This document shows positions 26,743-33,023 of a DNA stretch of 64,000 nucleotides, in pieces (positions within the stretch are counted from its first letter, which is position 1; each line of letters starts with the position of its first letter). The DNA is from Oceanihabitans iliipiscarium (GTDB lineage: Bacteria > Bacteroidota > Bacteroidia > Flavobacteriales > Flavobacteriaceae): assembly GCF_042686125.1 (NCBI RefSeq), contig NZ_JBHUOV010000001.1:1054001-1118000 (forward strand), read 5' to 3'. The notes beneath the pieces are model-generated. The model was not told the origin of the DNA. It ran no database searches and saw nothing but the letters and a program-made list of their open reading frames with translations. The translations under genes were made by a program, and so were the position numbers.

Positions 26743-26875
26743 GGGCATTCCCATTTTTCGTTTTAAACTCCAAATGGTCGCGCTATACGTTATATCTTTT
26801 CTTTTTGTCATTTTGCGCTACACGGCAAAATTTATTTCAACAAAAAGAAAAGGATGCCACTGCTATCGCTAATGC
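26743..26875 (-). repeat. Structured intergenic element, copy 1 (pnp-rpoD gap)
   Basis: Read on the minus strand from 26875. A closing stem of 5 bp joins GCATT (5' end) to AATGC (3' end). A 13-bp perfect hairpin is formed by plus-strand 26796-26808 and 26840-26852, with an inner 7-bp hairpin ATTTTGC / GCAAAAT (26810-26816, 26825-26831). A 6-bp hairpin CCATTT / AAATGG occupies 26751-26777. The 3' end reads GGGAATGCCC. The same order of parts is found at 31601-31743. A 67-codon plus-strand frame runs through it but has no recognisable protein. I recall similar sequences in gaps of other flavobacterial genomes; function unknown to me. Confidence 0.75.
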
Positions 26876-26909
26876 AAAAAGCCTATTCTAATTAAAGAAT
26901 AGGCTTTTT
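26876..26909. terminator. Bidirectional terminator after pnp
   Basis: AAAAAGCCTATTCT (26876-26889) and AGAATAGGCTTTTT (26896-26909) form a 14-bp perfect stem with A/T tracts on both sides. It lies 22 bp after the pnp stop and directly abuts the 5' end of the structured element. Confidence 0.9.
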
Positions 26910-26931
26910 AATATAGATTAAAAACTAGTGT

Positions 26932-29184
26932 TTAGTTTTCTTTCTTATCGTCTCTTGGTTTACGATCGTCACGACGGTTATCACGTCCGCGATTATCTCG
27001 ACCTCTGTTATCACGTCCACCAGAACGTTTATCATCTCTTGGTGGTCTAGCAACATAACCTTCAGGTTTCGGTAAAATGGCTTTACGCGAAACTTTTTCT
27101 TTACGCGTTCTAGAATCTACACCAAAGTATTTGACATCAAATACATCGCCCATGTTAACCACATCAGATACATTTTCTGTGCGTTCCCAAGCTAATTCAC
27201 TTACGTGTAATAAGACTTCATTTCCAGGGGCTTCAGTATATTCTACAACAGCACCAAAATCAAGCATTTTAATGACTTTAACTTCGTAAATACTACCTAC
27301 TTCAGGCTTAAATAGCAAGGCATCAATTTTTGCCATGACCGCATCAATCCCTTTTTTACCAACACCTAAAATTTCAACAATACCTTCTTCAGTAACAGGA
27401 TCTTCGTTAATAACGATAGTTGTTTCAGTTTCTTTTTGCATTTCCTGAATCACTTTTCCTCCAGGGCCAATTAAAGCGCCAATAAATTCATTAGGAATAC
27501 GTCTGGTTACCATTGTAGGCGCATGATCTTTTACGTCTGTATTTGGTGTAGCAATCGTATCAGTCAATTTCTCTAAGATATGCAAACGACCATCACGTGC
27601 TTGTTTTAGTGCATTCACTAAAATTTCGTAAGACAATCCTTTTACTTTAATGTCCATTTGGCAAGCTGTAATACCATCAGCAGTTCCAGTCACTTTAAAA
27701 TCCATATCACCTAAATGATCTTCATCACCTAAAATATCAGACAATACTGCATACTTTCCAGAATCTGCATCAGAAATTAATCCCATTGCAATTCCAGAAA
27801 CTGGTTTCTTTAACTGAACACCAGCATCCATAAGTGCCATAGTACCAGAACAAACTGTAGCCATAGATGACGAACCGTTAGATTCTAACACTTCAGATAC
27901 AACACGAACAGTATAAGGGCAATCTTCAGGGACCATACCTTTTAGTGCACGTTGTGCTAAGTTACCATGACCAACTTCACGTCTAGACGTTCCACGAATT
28001 GGTCGTGCTTCACCAGTTGAAAAAGGAGGGAAGTTATAATGTAAATAGAAACGCTCTTCACCTTCAAAAGATGGCATATCTATTTGGTTTGCTTCTCTAG
28101 ATGTACCTAAAGTAACGGTTGCTAATGCTTGAGTCTCTCCACGTGTAAATATTGCAGATCCATGAGTAGATGGTAAATAATCAACCTCACACCAAATAGG
28201 TCTTATGTCAGTTGTTTTACGTCCATCTAAACGTAAGCCTTCGTTTAAAGTTAAGTCTCTTACAGCAGCTTTTTCAGCTTTAGAGTAATATTTAGAAATT
28301 AATCCGCCAATATCTTCTAATTCTTCTTCAGTAAATGTTGCTTTAATTTCTTCTTTAATTTCAGAAAAAGCAGCACTACGCTCATGTTTAGCAGAACCTG
28401 CTTTTGCAACGGCATATACTTTATCGTAAGCTAAATCATGAATTTTTTGTGCTAAATCGGCATCTTCTCTTTCTGGCTCGTACTCACGGACTTCTTTTTT
28501 ACCGAAAGCTTCAGCTAATTTTACTTGAGCAGCACATTGTACTTTAATCGCTTCGTGGGCAAACTTAATGGCTTCGGTCATTTCTTCTTCAGAAATCTCG
28601 TCCATTTCACCTTCAACCATCATTACAGAATCTGCAGAGGCACCAATCATCATATCAATATCAGAAATCTCTAATTGCGATCGTGTTGGATTGATTACAA
28701 ATTCGCCATTTACACGACCAACTCTAGCTTCAGAAATTGGGCATTCAAACGGAAAATCTGATAATTGTATAGCTGCCGAAGCTGCTAAACCTGCCATAGC
28801 GTCTGGCATAACATCATCATCATGAGACATTAATTGAATCATTACTTGCGTTTCTGAATGATAATCTTTTGGAAATAATGGGCGTAATACACGATCTACT
28901 AAACGCATCGTTAAAACTTCTCCATCACTAGGTCTTGCTTCTCTTTTAAAGAAACCTCCAGGATAACGTCCTGCAGCAGCAAATTTTTCACGATAATCTA
29001 CCGTTAAAGGTAAAAAGTCAACATCTGCTTGTTTGTAATTGGAAACAACAGTACATAATAACATACATTTTCCAGATTGAACCACAACAGAACCATGTGC
29101 CTGTTTTGCTAATTTTCCGGTTTCAATGGAGATTTCTCTTCCATCACCAAGGTCAATAACCTCTTTAAATACTTTTGGAATCAT
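26932..29184 (-). CDS. pnp: Polynucleotide phosphorylase
   Basis: PNPase degrades RNA 3' to 5' with phosphate, releasing nucleoside diphosphates. The 750-residue protein has two RNase PH domains (about 10-230 and 310-540, with FSTGEARPIRGTSRREVGHGNLA), a KH domain (about 560-620, IGALIGPGGKVIQ) and an S1 domain (about 630-695). The C-terminus is an Arg/Asp/Gly-rich tail with repeated GRDNR units (about 715-745), absent from E. coli PNPase, which probably adds RNA or protein contacts. It follows rpsO, as in many bacteria, but a terminator separates the two. Confidence 0.97.
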   Translation of the reverse strand: MIPKVFKEVIDLGDGREISIETGKLAKQAHGSVVVQSGKCMLLCTVVSNYKQADVDFLPLTVDYREKFAAAGRYPGGFFKREARPSDGEVLTMRLVDRVLRPLFPKDYHSETQVMIQLMSHDDDVMPDAMAGLAASAAIQLSDFPFECPISEARVGRVNGEFVINPTRSQLEISDIDMMIGASADSVMMVEGEMDEISEEEMTEAIKFAHEAIKVQCAAQVKLAEAFGKKEVREYEPEREDADLAQKIHDLAYDKVYAVAKAGSAKHERSAAFSEIKEEIKATFTEEELEDIGGLISKYYSKAEKAAVRDLTLNEGLRLDGRKTTDIRPIWCEVDYLPSTHGSAIFTRGETQALATVTLGTSREANQIDMPSFEGEERFYLHYNFPPFSTGEARPIRGTSRREVGHGNLAQRALKGMVPEDCPYTVRVVSEVLESNGSSSMATVCSGTMALMDAGVQLKKPVSGIAMGLISDADSGKYAVLSDILGDEDHLGDMDFKVTGTADGITACQMDIKVKGLSYEILVNALKQARDGRLHILEKLTDTIATPNTDVKDHAPTMVTRRIPNEFIGALIGPGGKVIQEMQKETETTIVINEDPVTEEGIVEILGVGKKGIDAVMAKIDALLFKPEVGSIYEVKVIKMLDFGAVVEYTEAPGNEVLLHVSELAWERTENVSDVVNMGDVFDVKYFGVDSRTRKEKVSRKAILPKPEGYVARPPRDDKRSGGRDNRGRDNRGRDNRRDDRKPRDDKKEN

Positions 29185-29331
29185 AAATTTTTTTAATTCT
29201 AATTAAACAATGGTCGCTGTGTTGTTGTAGTTGTTGTTGTGAATGACATGTGATGTCTGACCAATGAAAAACTGTAATTAGCTTCTTATTTACGATATTT
29301 ATACTCTTTCGTACGAGTTTAATATTAATGA

Positions 29332-29358
29332 AAAAAAGAGGCGTGAAGCCTCTTTTTT
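29332..29358. terminator. Terminator between rpsO and pnp
   Basis: AAAAAAGAGGC (29332-29342) pairs with GCCTCTTTTTT (29348-29358), an 11-bp stem with a T tract on either strand. It starts 2 bp after the rpsO stop and may limit read-through into pnp. Confidence 0.88.
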
Positions 29359-29359
29359 G

Positions 29360-29629
29360 TTATTTTCTTAATCCTAATTCTTTCACTATTGCACGATATC
29401 TTAAGATATCTTTCTTAGTTAAGTAATCTAGTAATGAACGACGCTTACCTACTAATTTTACTAAAGAACGCTCTGTATTGTAATCTTTACGATTGTTTTT
29501 TAAGTGTTCTGTTAAGTGATTAATTCTTTCTGTGAATAATGCAATCTGTCCTTCTGCAGAACCAGTGTTTTTTGCATCACCACCATGTTTTTTAAAGATT
29601 TTCTCTTTTGCTTTTTGATCTAAATACAT
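29360..29629 (-). CDS. rpsO: 30S ribosomal protein S15
   Basis: S15 binds 16S rRNA early in small-subunit assembly. From the ATG at 29629 the protein has 89 residues, exactly the normal length, beginning MYLDQKAKEKIFKKHGG and ending RYRAIVKELGLRK, with the family motif GSAEGQIALFTERINHLTEHLK. The frame is open to 29686, but the extra 19 residues do not fit the family and would overlap the promoter at 29684-29691. In E. coli S15 represses its own translation; no clear equivalent leader fold is evident beyond a short hairpin near the transcript start. Confidence 0.97.
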   Translation of the reverse strand: MYLDQKAKEKIFKKHGGDAKNTGSAEGQIALFTERINHLTEHLKNNRKDYNTERSLVKLVGKRRSLLDYLTKKDILRYRAIVKELGLRK

Positions 29630-29661
29630 GCTAATATTATTGTAAATGATTGTTATGTACA

Positions 29662-29678
29662 CGAAAGTATTTCTTTCG
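29662..29678 (-). other. Hairpin at the 5' end of the rpsO transcript
   Basis: CGAAAG (29662-29667) and CTTTCG (29673-29678) pair around a 5-nt loop. The predicted start site from the -7 box is close to 29678, so the hairpin would be at the very 5' end of the mRNA, about 33 nt before the ATG. Such a position can protect mRNA from decay. Confidence 0.45.
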
Positions 29679-29683
29679 AGCGG

Positions 29684-29712
29684 CAAATATAGTAATTTTT
29701 AATGATTTACAA
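29684..29712 (-). promoter_or_regulatory. rpsO promoter
   Basis: On the minus strand TTG (29712-29710) is followed after 18 nt by TATATTTG (29691-29684). This matches both halves of the flavobacterial primary-sigma promoter (TTG, 17-23 bp, TAnnTTTG) and is the best full match noticed in the window. It lies 54 bp upstream of the rpsO ATG. Confidence 0.8.
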
Positions 29713-29721
29713 GAGATTGTA

Positions 29722-29788
29722 AAAATTGTTTAACGATTTATATACTTAATTTTAAAATTGTTTAACGATTTATATACTTAATTTTAAA
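29722..29788. repeat. 32-bp tandem duplication upstream of a lipoprotein gene
   Basis: Two identical 32-bp units follow each other without a gap (29722-29753 and 29754-29785), with three bases of a third. Each unit starts AAAATTGTTTAACG. They lie between the divergent rpsO promoter and the lipoprotein gene at 29839, so they may duplicate a control site, or simply be a recent slippage event. Confidence 0.85.
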
Positions 29789-29838
29789 CCTTTCCGTTCT
29801 AATGTGGTCTTAACATTATATTAACATTAAAAAAAGTA

Positions 29839-30681
29839 ATGATGAAAACATTTAATTTAACAACAAAGGTTGTGTTAGTTCTTGTGGTTTTAGGATTGAC
29901 ATTTACAGGCTGTACTTCAGACGCATCAGACGATCCTGAAATACAAGAACAAGATTATTCAGAAGTTGTGATGGCCTCTGAAATGGACAGAGTTTCTGCT
30001 TCTCTTGAAGATTTTTTAATTGAAGTTTATGAAGATCAGGAAGATAGTGAAACTCGAGTAGGTTATTCGAGAACTGCTTTCCCAGGTTGTACGACGATAA
30101 CTGTTGTTGCCGAACTAGGATACAGGCAACTTACAGTAGATTTTGGTGAAGGTTGTGTGATTAGAGGACACCTTTATCAAGGGAAAATTATTATCACTTA
30201 CGACAGAGATATTGACGAGCAACAAGTGTCTATTGGGTATGTGCTTGAAGATTTTTACTTTGATGCAAAGCAGGTGATTGGGAGTAATTCTATTTTAAGA
30301 GAACTTTCTAATGATGATGGTAACCCTCAATTTACACACACCTTAGATCTTACTGTAGTTTGGCCAAGTGGAGTTCAGGCGTCTAGAGAAGGACTTAAAG
30401 TGAGAGAATGGGTTGAAGGATTTGGTTCTGGAGTTTTTAGCGACAATGTTTTTGAGGTTACAGGATATTGGGTCGCTAACTTTGTGAGTGGACATACACA
30501 TAGTTATGAAATAGACATTCCTTTAAGACGAGAAGTGGTGTGCTACTATTTTGTAAGTGGTAGTGTTAATGTTGAACGTACAGCTTTTGGTGGTGTGTTT
30601 GATTATGGTGAAGGTGATTGTGATAATCAAGCAACATTTACATTTAATAGTGGTGATGTTGTTAATATAACGCTAAATTAA
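29839..30681 (+). CDS. Lipoprotein of unknown function
   Basis: A 280-residue protein with a lipoprotein signal peptide ending in TFTGC (C25), so it is anchored to a membrane facing the periplasm or the surface. After a Glu/Asp-rich stretch (about 30-75) the mature part is rich in Gly, Val, Thr and aromatic residues and looks all-beta. Cysteines in FPGCTT, GEGCVI, VVCYYF and EGDCDN could form two disulfides. I recall no named family. It stands alone between the tandem repeat and a bidirectional terminator. The start has two adjacent ATGs at 29839. Confidence 0.8.
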   Translation: MMKTFNLTTKVVLVLVVLGLTFTGCTSDASDDPEIQEQDYSEVVMASEMDRVSASLEDFLIEVYEDQEDSETRVGYSRTAFPGCTTITVVAELGYRQLTVDFGEGCVIRGHLYQGKIIITYDRDIDEQQVSIGYVLEDFYFDAKQVIGSNSILRELSNDDGNPQFTHTLDLTVVWPSGVQASREGLKVREWVEGFGSGVFSDNVFEVTGYWVANFVSGHTHSYEIDIPLRREVVCYYFVSGSVNVERTAFGGVFDYGEGDCDNQATFTFNSGDVVNITLN

Positions 30682-30694
30682 CTGCTGTGTAAAA

Positions 30695-30734
30695 AGCATA
30701 AAAAAAGCGACCAATTGGTCGCTTTTTTTATGCT
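30695..30734. terminator. 40-bp perfect palindromic bidirectional terminator
   Basis: The left arm AGCATAAAAAAAGCGACCAA (30695-30714) is exactly complementary to the right arm 30715-30734, with no loop bases. It contains 7-base A and T tracts, so it can stop transcripts from the lipoprotein gene and from accD. The last codons and the TAA stop of accD (30728-30730) lie inside the right arm. Confidence 0.9.
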
Positions 30735-31585
30735 CTTAAAGGCTGATTTGTAATTAAATCAATATATTGATTTAATCTGTCTTTTAAATCTTTACGATGT
30801 GTGATAAAATCTAGGAAACCATGTTCTAATAAAAACTCAGAGGTTTGAAACCCTTCAGGTAAATCTTGACCTGTAGTGTCTTTTACAACGCGTGGTCCTG
30901 CAAACCCAATTAAAGCACCTGGTTCTGAAATATTAATATCTCCAAGCATGGCAAAAGATGCTGTAGTTCCTCCAGTAGTTGGATCTGTACATAAAGAAAC
31001 ATAAGGTATTCCTGCATCTGCTAATTGTGCTAACTTAACTGATGTTTTTGCCAATTGCATTAAAGATAATGCGGCTTCCATCATACGTGCACCTCCAGAT
31101 TTAGAAATAATCATAAACGGAATTTTCTTTTTAAGTGAATAATCTGCTGCACGAGCAATTTTTTCACCTACTACAGAACCCATTGAGCCTCCAATAAAAC
31201 TGAAATCCATACAAGCAATAACAAGGTCTTTTCCTTTAGATTTGCCAACAGCTGTGCGTACGGCATCTTTAAGTTTGGTTTTTTCTTGAGCCGCTTTTAA
31301 GCGCTCTGGATATTTTTTAGTGTCTTCAAACTTTAAAGGGTCTTTAGACTCTAATTTTTCATCAAGTTCTTTGTATTTATTATCGTCAAATAATATTTCG
31401 AAGTATTCATTACTGCCAATACGAACATGATACCCATCTTCTGGACTTACGTAATAATTTTTTTCTAATTCTTTAGCATCTACTATTTTTCCTGTAGGTG
31501 ATTTATACCACAAGCCTTTAGGAGTGTCCTTTTTTTCTTGTGTTGAGGTGGTGATGCCTTTTTCTTTTCTTTTAAACCAAGCCAT
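30728..31585 (-). CDS. accD: Acetyl-CoA carboxylase carboxyltransferase, beta subunit
   Basis: AccD with AccA transfers the carboxyl group from biotin to acetyl-CoA, the first step of fatty acid synthesis. The 285-residue protein aligns with E. coli AccD through the core: GGSMGSVVGEKI (about 132-143), SKSGGARMMEAALSLMQ, DPTTGGTTASFAMLGD and ALIGFAGPRV. The N-terminal zinc ribbon is changed: where E. coli has two CxxC pairs, residues 24-55 here contain no cysteine (GLWYKSPTGK and YYVSPEDGYHVRI). The stop codon is within the terminator palindrome. accA is not in the window. Confidence 0.95.
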   Translation of the reverse strand: MAWFKRKEKGITTSTQEKKDTPKGLWYKSPTGKIVDAKELEKNYYVSPEDGYHVRIGSNEYFEILFDDNKYKELDEKLESKDPLKFEDTKKYPERLKAAQEKTKLKDAVRTAVGKSKGKDLVIACMDFSFIGGSMGSVVGEKIARAADYSLKKKIPFMIISKSGGARMMEAALSLMQLAKTSVKLAQLADAGIPYVSLCTDPTTGGTTASFAMLGDINISEPGALIGFAGPRVVKDTTGQDLPEGFQTSEFLLEHGFLDFITHRKDLKDRLNQYIDLITNQPLRA

Positions 31586-31600
31586 AGTGTATAAGGTTTT

Positions 31601-31743
31601 GCGTTAAGGATTGCGCCATTTGTTTGAGCTCTTTACTTTTTGTTAAACATTTTAAAATGCACTTAAAGTGACAAAAAGTAAAAGCGAGTGGCAAAAGCCT
31701 GACGCCAAAATTAAGAACTTTGTTTTTAATTTTGGGGAAACGC
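31601..31743 (+). repeat. Structured intergenic element, copy 2 (accD-fbaA gap)
   Basis: Read on the plus strand. A closing stem joins GCGTT (31601-31605) to AACGC (31739-31743). The long hairpin is TTTACTTTTTGT / ACAAAAAGTAAA (31632-31643, 31671-31682), extended by GCT/AGC across a bulged C. A second hairpin is CCAAAATTAA / TTAATTTTGG (31705-31714, 31726-31735). The 3' end reads GGGGAAACGCCC. It shares TGACAAAAAG, CTTTTTGTT, the start GCRTTA and the end GGGAA-GCCC with copy 1. It is antisense to the flanking accD and fbaA genes and fills most of the gap between them. Confidence 0.78.
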
Positions 31744-31753
31744 CCTAATTATT

Positions 31754-32821
31754 TTATAAAGTGTTTACGTTATTTAAATCTTCAAATGCCTTTTTTAAGC
31801 GTTCGACAAAAGCATTTTCGCCTTTACGCAACCATACTCTTGGGTCGTAATATTTTTTATTTGGCACGTCCTCGCCTTCAGGATTACCGATTTGCGATTT
31901 TAAATATTCTGCTTTTTCATTCATATAATCTCGTACACCACTCATAAATGCGTACTGCATATCTGTGTCGATATTCATTTTTATGACACCATAACCAATA
32001 GCTTCACGGATTTCTTCTACAGAAGAACCAGAACCACCATGAAATACAAAATCGATATGATTGTGAGGTAAATTATATTTTTGAGACACGTACTCTTGCG
32101 AATTTTTAAGAATTTTTGGGGTAAGCTTTACATTGCCAGGTTTGTAAACACCATGTACATTTCCGAAAGCTGCAGCAATGGTAAATTGGTCGCTAACTTT
32201 ACTTAATTCTTCATAAGCGTATGCAACTTCTTCTGGTTGTGTGTATAATTTTGAGTCATCAACATCTGTATTGTCAACACCATCTTCTTCGCCTCCAGTG
32301 ATGCCTAATTCTATTTCTAGTGTCATACCCATTTTACTCATGCGTTGAAGGTATTGTTTGCAGATTTCGATATTTTCTTCGATAGGTTCTTCGCTTAAAT
32401 CGATCATGTGCGAACTGTATAATGGTTTGCCTGTATCTTTAAAGTGCTTTTCACTAGCCTCAAGTAAACCATCTATCCAAGGCAATAATTTTTTTGCACA
32501 ATGATCGGTATGTAAAATTACAGGAACACCATAGGCTTCTGCCATGTGGTGTACATGCTTAGCTCCAGCAATAGACCCAGCAATTGCAGCCTTTTGGTTG
32601 TCGTTACTTAAGCCTTTACCAGCATTAAAAGCTCCTCCACCATTTGAAAACTGAATAATTACAGGTGCATTTAATGCCGCAGCAGTTTCTAAAACTCCGT
32701 TAATACTATCTGATCCGATAACATTAACAGCTGGAAGCGCAAATGCTTTTTCTTTAGCCAATTTAAAAATCTCTTGAACTTCACGACCTGTTGCAACTCC
32801 TGGTTTTATATTATGTGCCAT
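31754..32821 (-). CDS. fbaA: Class II fructose-bisphosphate aldolase
   Basis: The enzyme cleaves fructose 1,6-bisphosphate in glycolysis and runs backwards in gluconeogenesis. The 355-residue protein is of the E. coli FbaA type, with ALPAVNVIGSDSINGVLETA, the zinc/acid motif VILHTDHCAKK (about 104-114) and FHGGSGSSVEEI near 260. The frame is open to 32857, but the ATG at 32821 (MAHNIKPGVATG) matches the family start, and a -7 box at 32862-32855 overlaps the upstream ATG. The 5' leader would be about 28 nt. Confidence 0.96.
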   Translation of the reverse strand: MAHNIKPGVATGREVQEIFKLAKEKAFALPAVNVIGSDSINGVLETAAALNAPVIIQFSNGGGAFNAGKGLSNDNQKAAIAGSIAGAKHVHHMAEAYGVPVILHTDHCAKKLLPWIDGLLEASEKHFKDTGKPLYSSHMIDLSEEPIEENIEICKQYLQRMSKMGMTLEIELGITGGEEDGVDNTDVDDSKLYTQPEEVAYAYEELSKVSDQFTIAAAFGNVHGVYKPGNVKLTPKILKNSQEYVSQKYNLPHNHIDFVFHGGSGSSVEEIREAIGYGVIKMNIDTDMQYAFMSGVRDYMNEKAEYLKSQIGNPEGEDVPNKKYYDPRVWLRKGENAFVERLKKAFEDLNNVNTL

Positions 32822-32854
32822 TTTACGGTAAATTTTTGTTAAAAATTGATTACT

Positions 32855-32862
32855 CAAAAGTA
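32855..32862 (-). promoter_or_regulatory. -7 box of fbaA
   Basis: On the minus strand this is TACTTTTG, an exact TAnnTTTG match 33 bp before the fbaA ATG. No TTG is seen at the -33 position. Its overlap with the ATG at 32857 argues against that codon as start. Confidence 0.55.
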
Positions 32863-32986
32863 CACATTTTTTTCAGAATTTATTTTGAGATTTAGAAGTT
32901 TATTAATGAAAATGGCATGATAAGCTTTTAGTGATTTTTAAATTGTATTAAGTTTTCGTTAATAAACGAAAGACCATTATATAAGA

Positions 32987-33014
32987 AGTCCTAATTCTGA
33001 ATATACTGAGGACT
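32987..33014 (-). terminator. Weak hairpin after tamL
   Basis: AGTCCT (32987-32992) pairs with AGGACT (33009-33014) around a 16-nt loop just after the tamL stop. On the minus strand TTCTTATAT follows, so as a terminator it is weak. A second hairpin, TTTCGTT / AACGAAA (32954-32971), lies a little further on. Confidence 0.35.
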
Positions 33015-33023
33015 ATTTTTTAA

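Noticed and set aside
26669..26872. 67-codon plus-strand frame in the rpoD-pnp gap
   Set aside because: It runs through the hairpins of the structured element, ends in a Cys/Arg-rich stretch with no family, and has a low-complexity composition.
29213..29245. Run of GTTGTTGTAGTTGTTG-type repeats before pnp
   Set aside because: A short imperfect triplet run in the pnp leader; no regular unit or array that would mark a CRISPR or other repeat system.
31720..31947. 75-codon plus-strand frame across the end of fbaA
   Set aside because: Mostly antisense to the conserved fbaA 3' end, starting inside the structured element; no recognisable protein.
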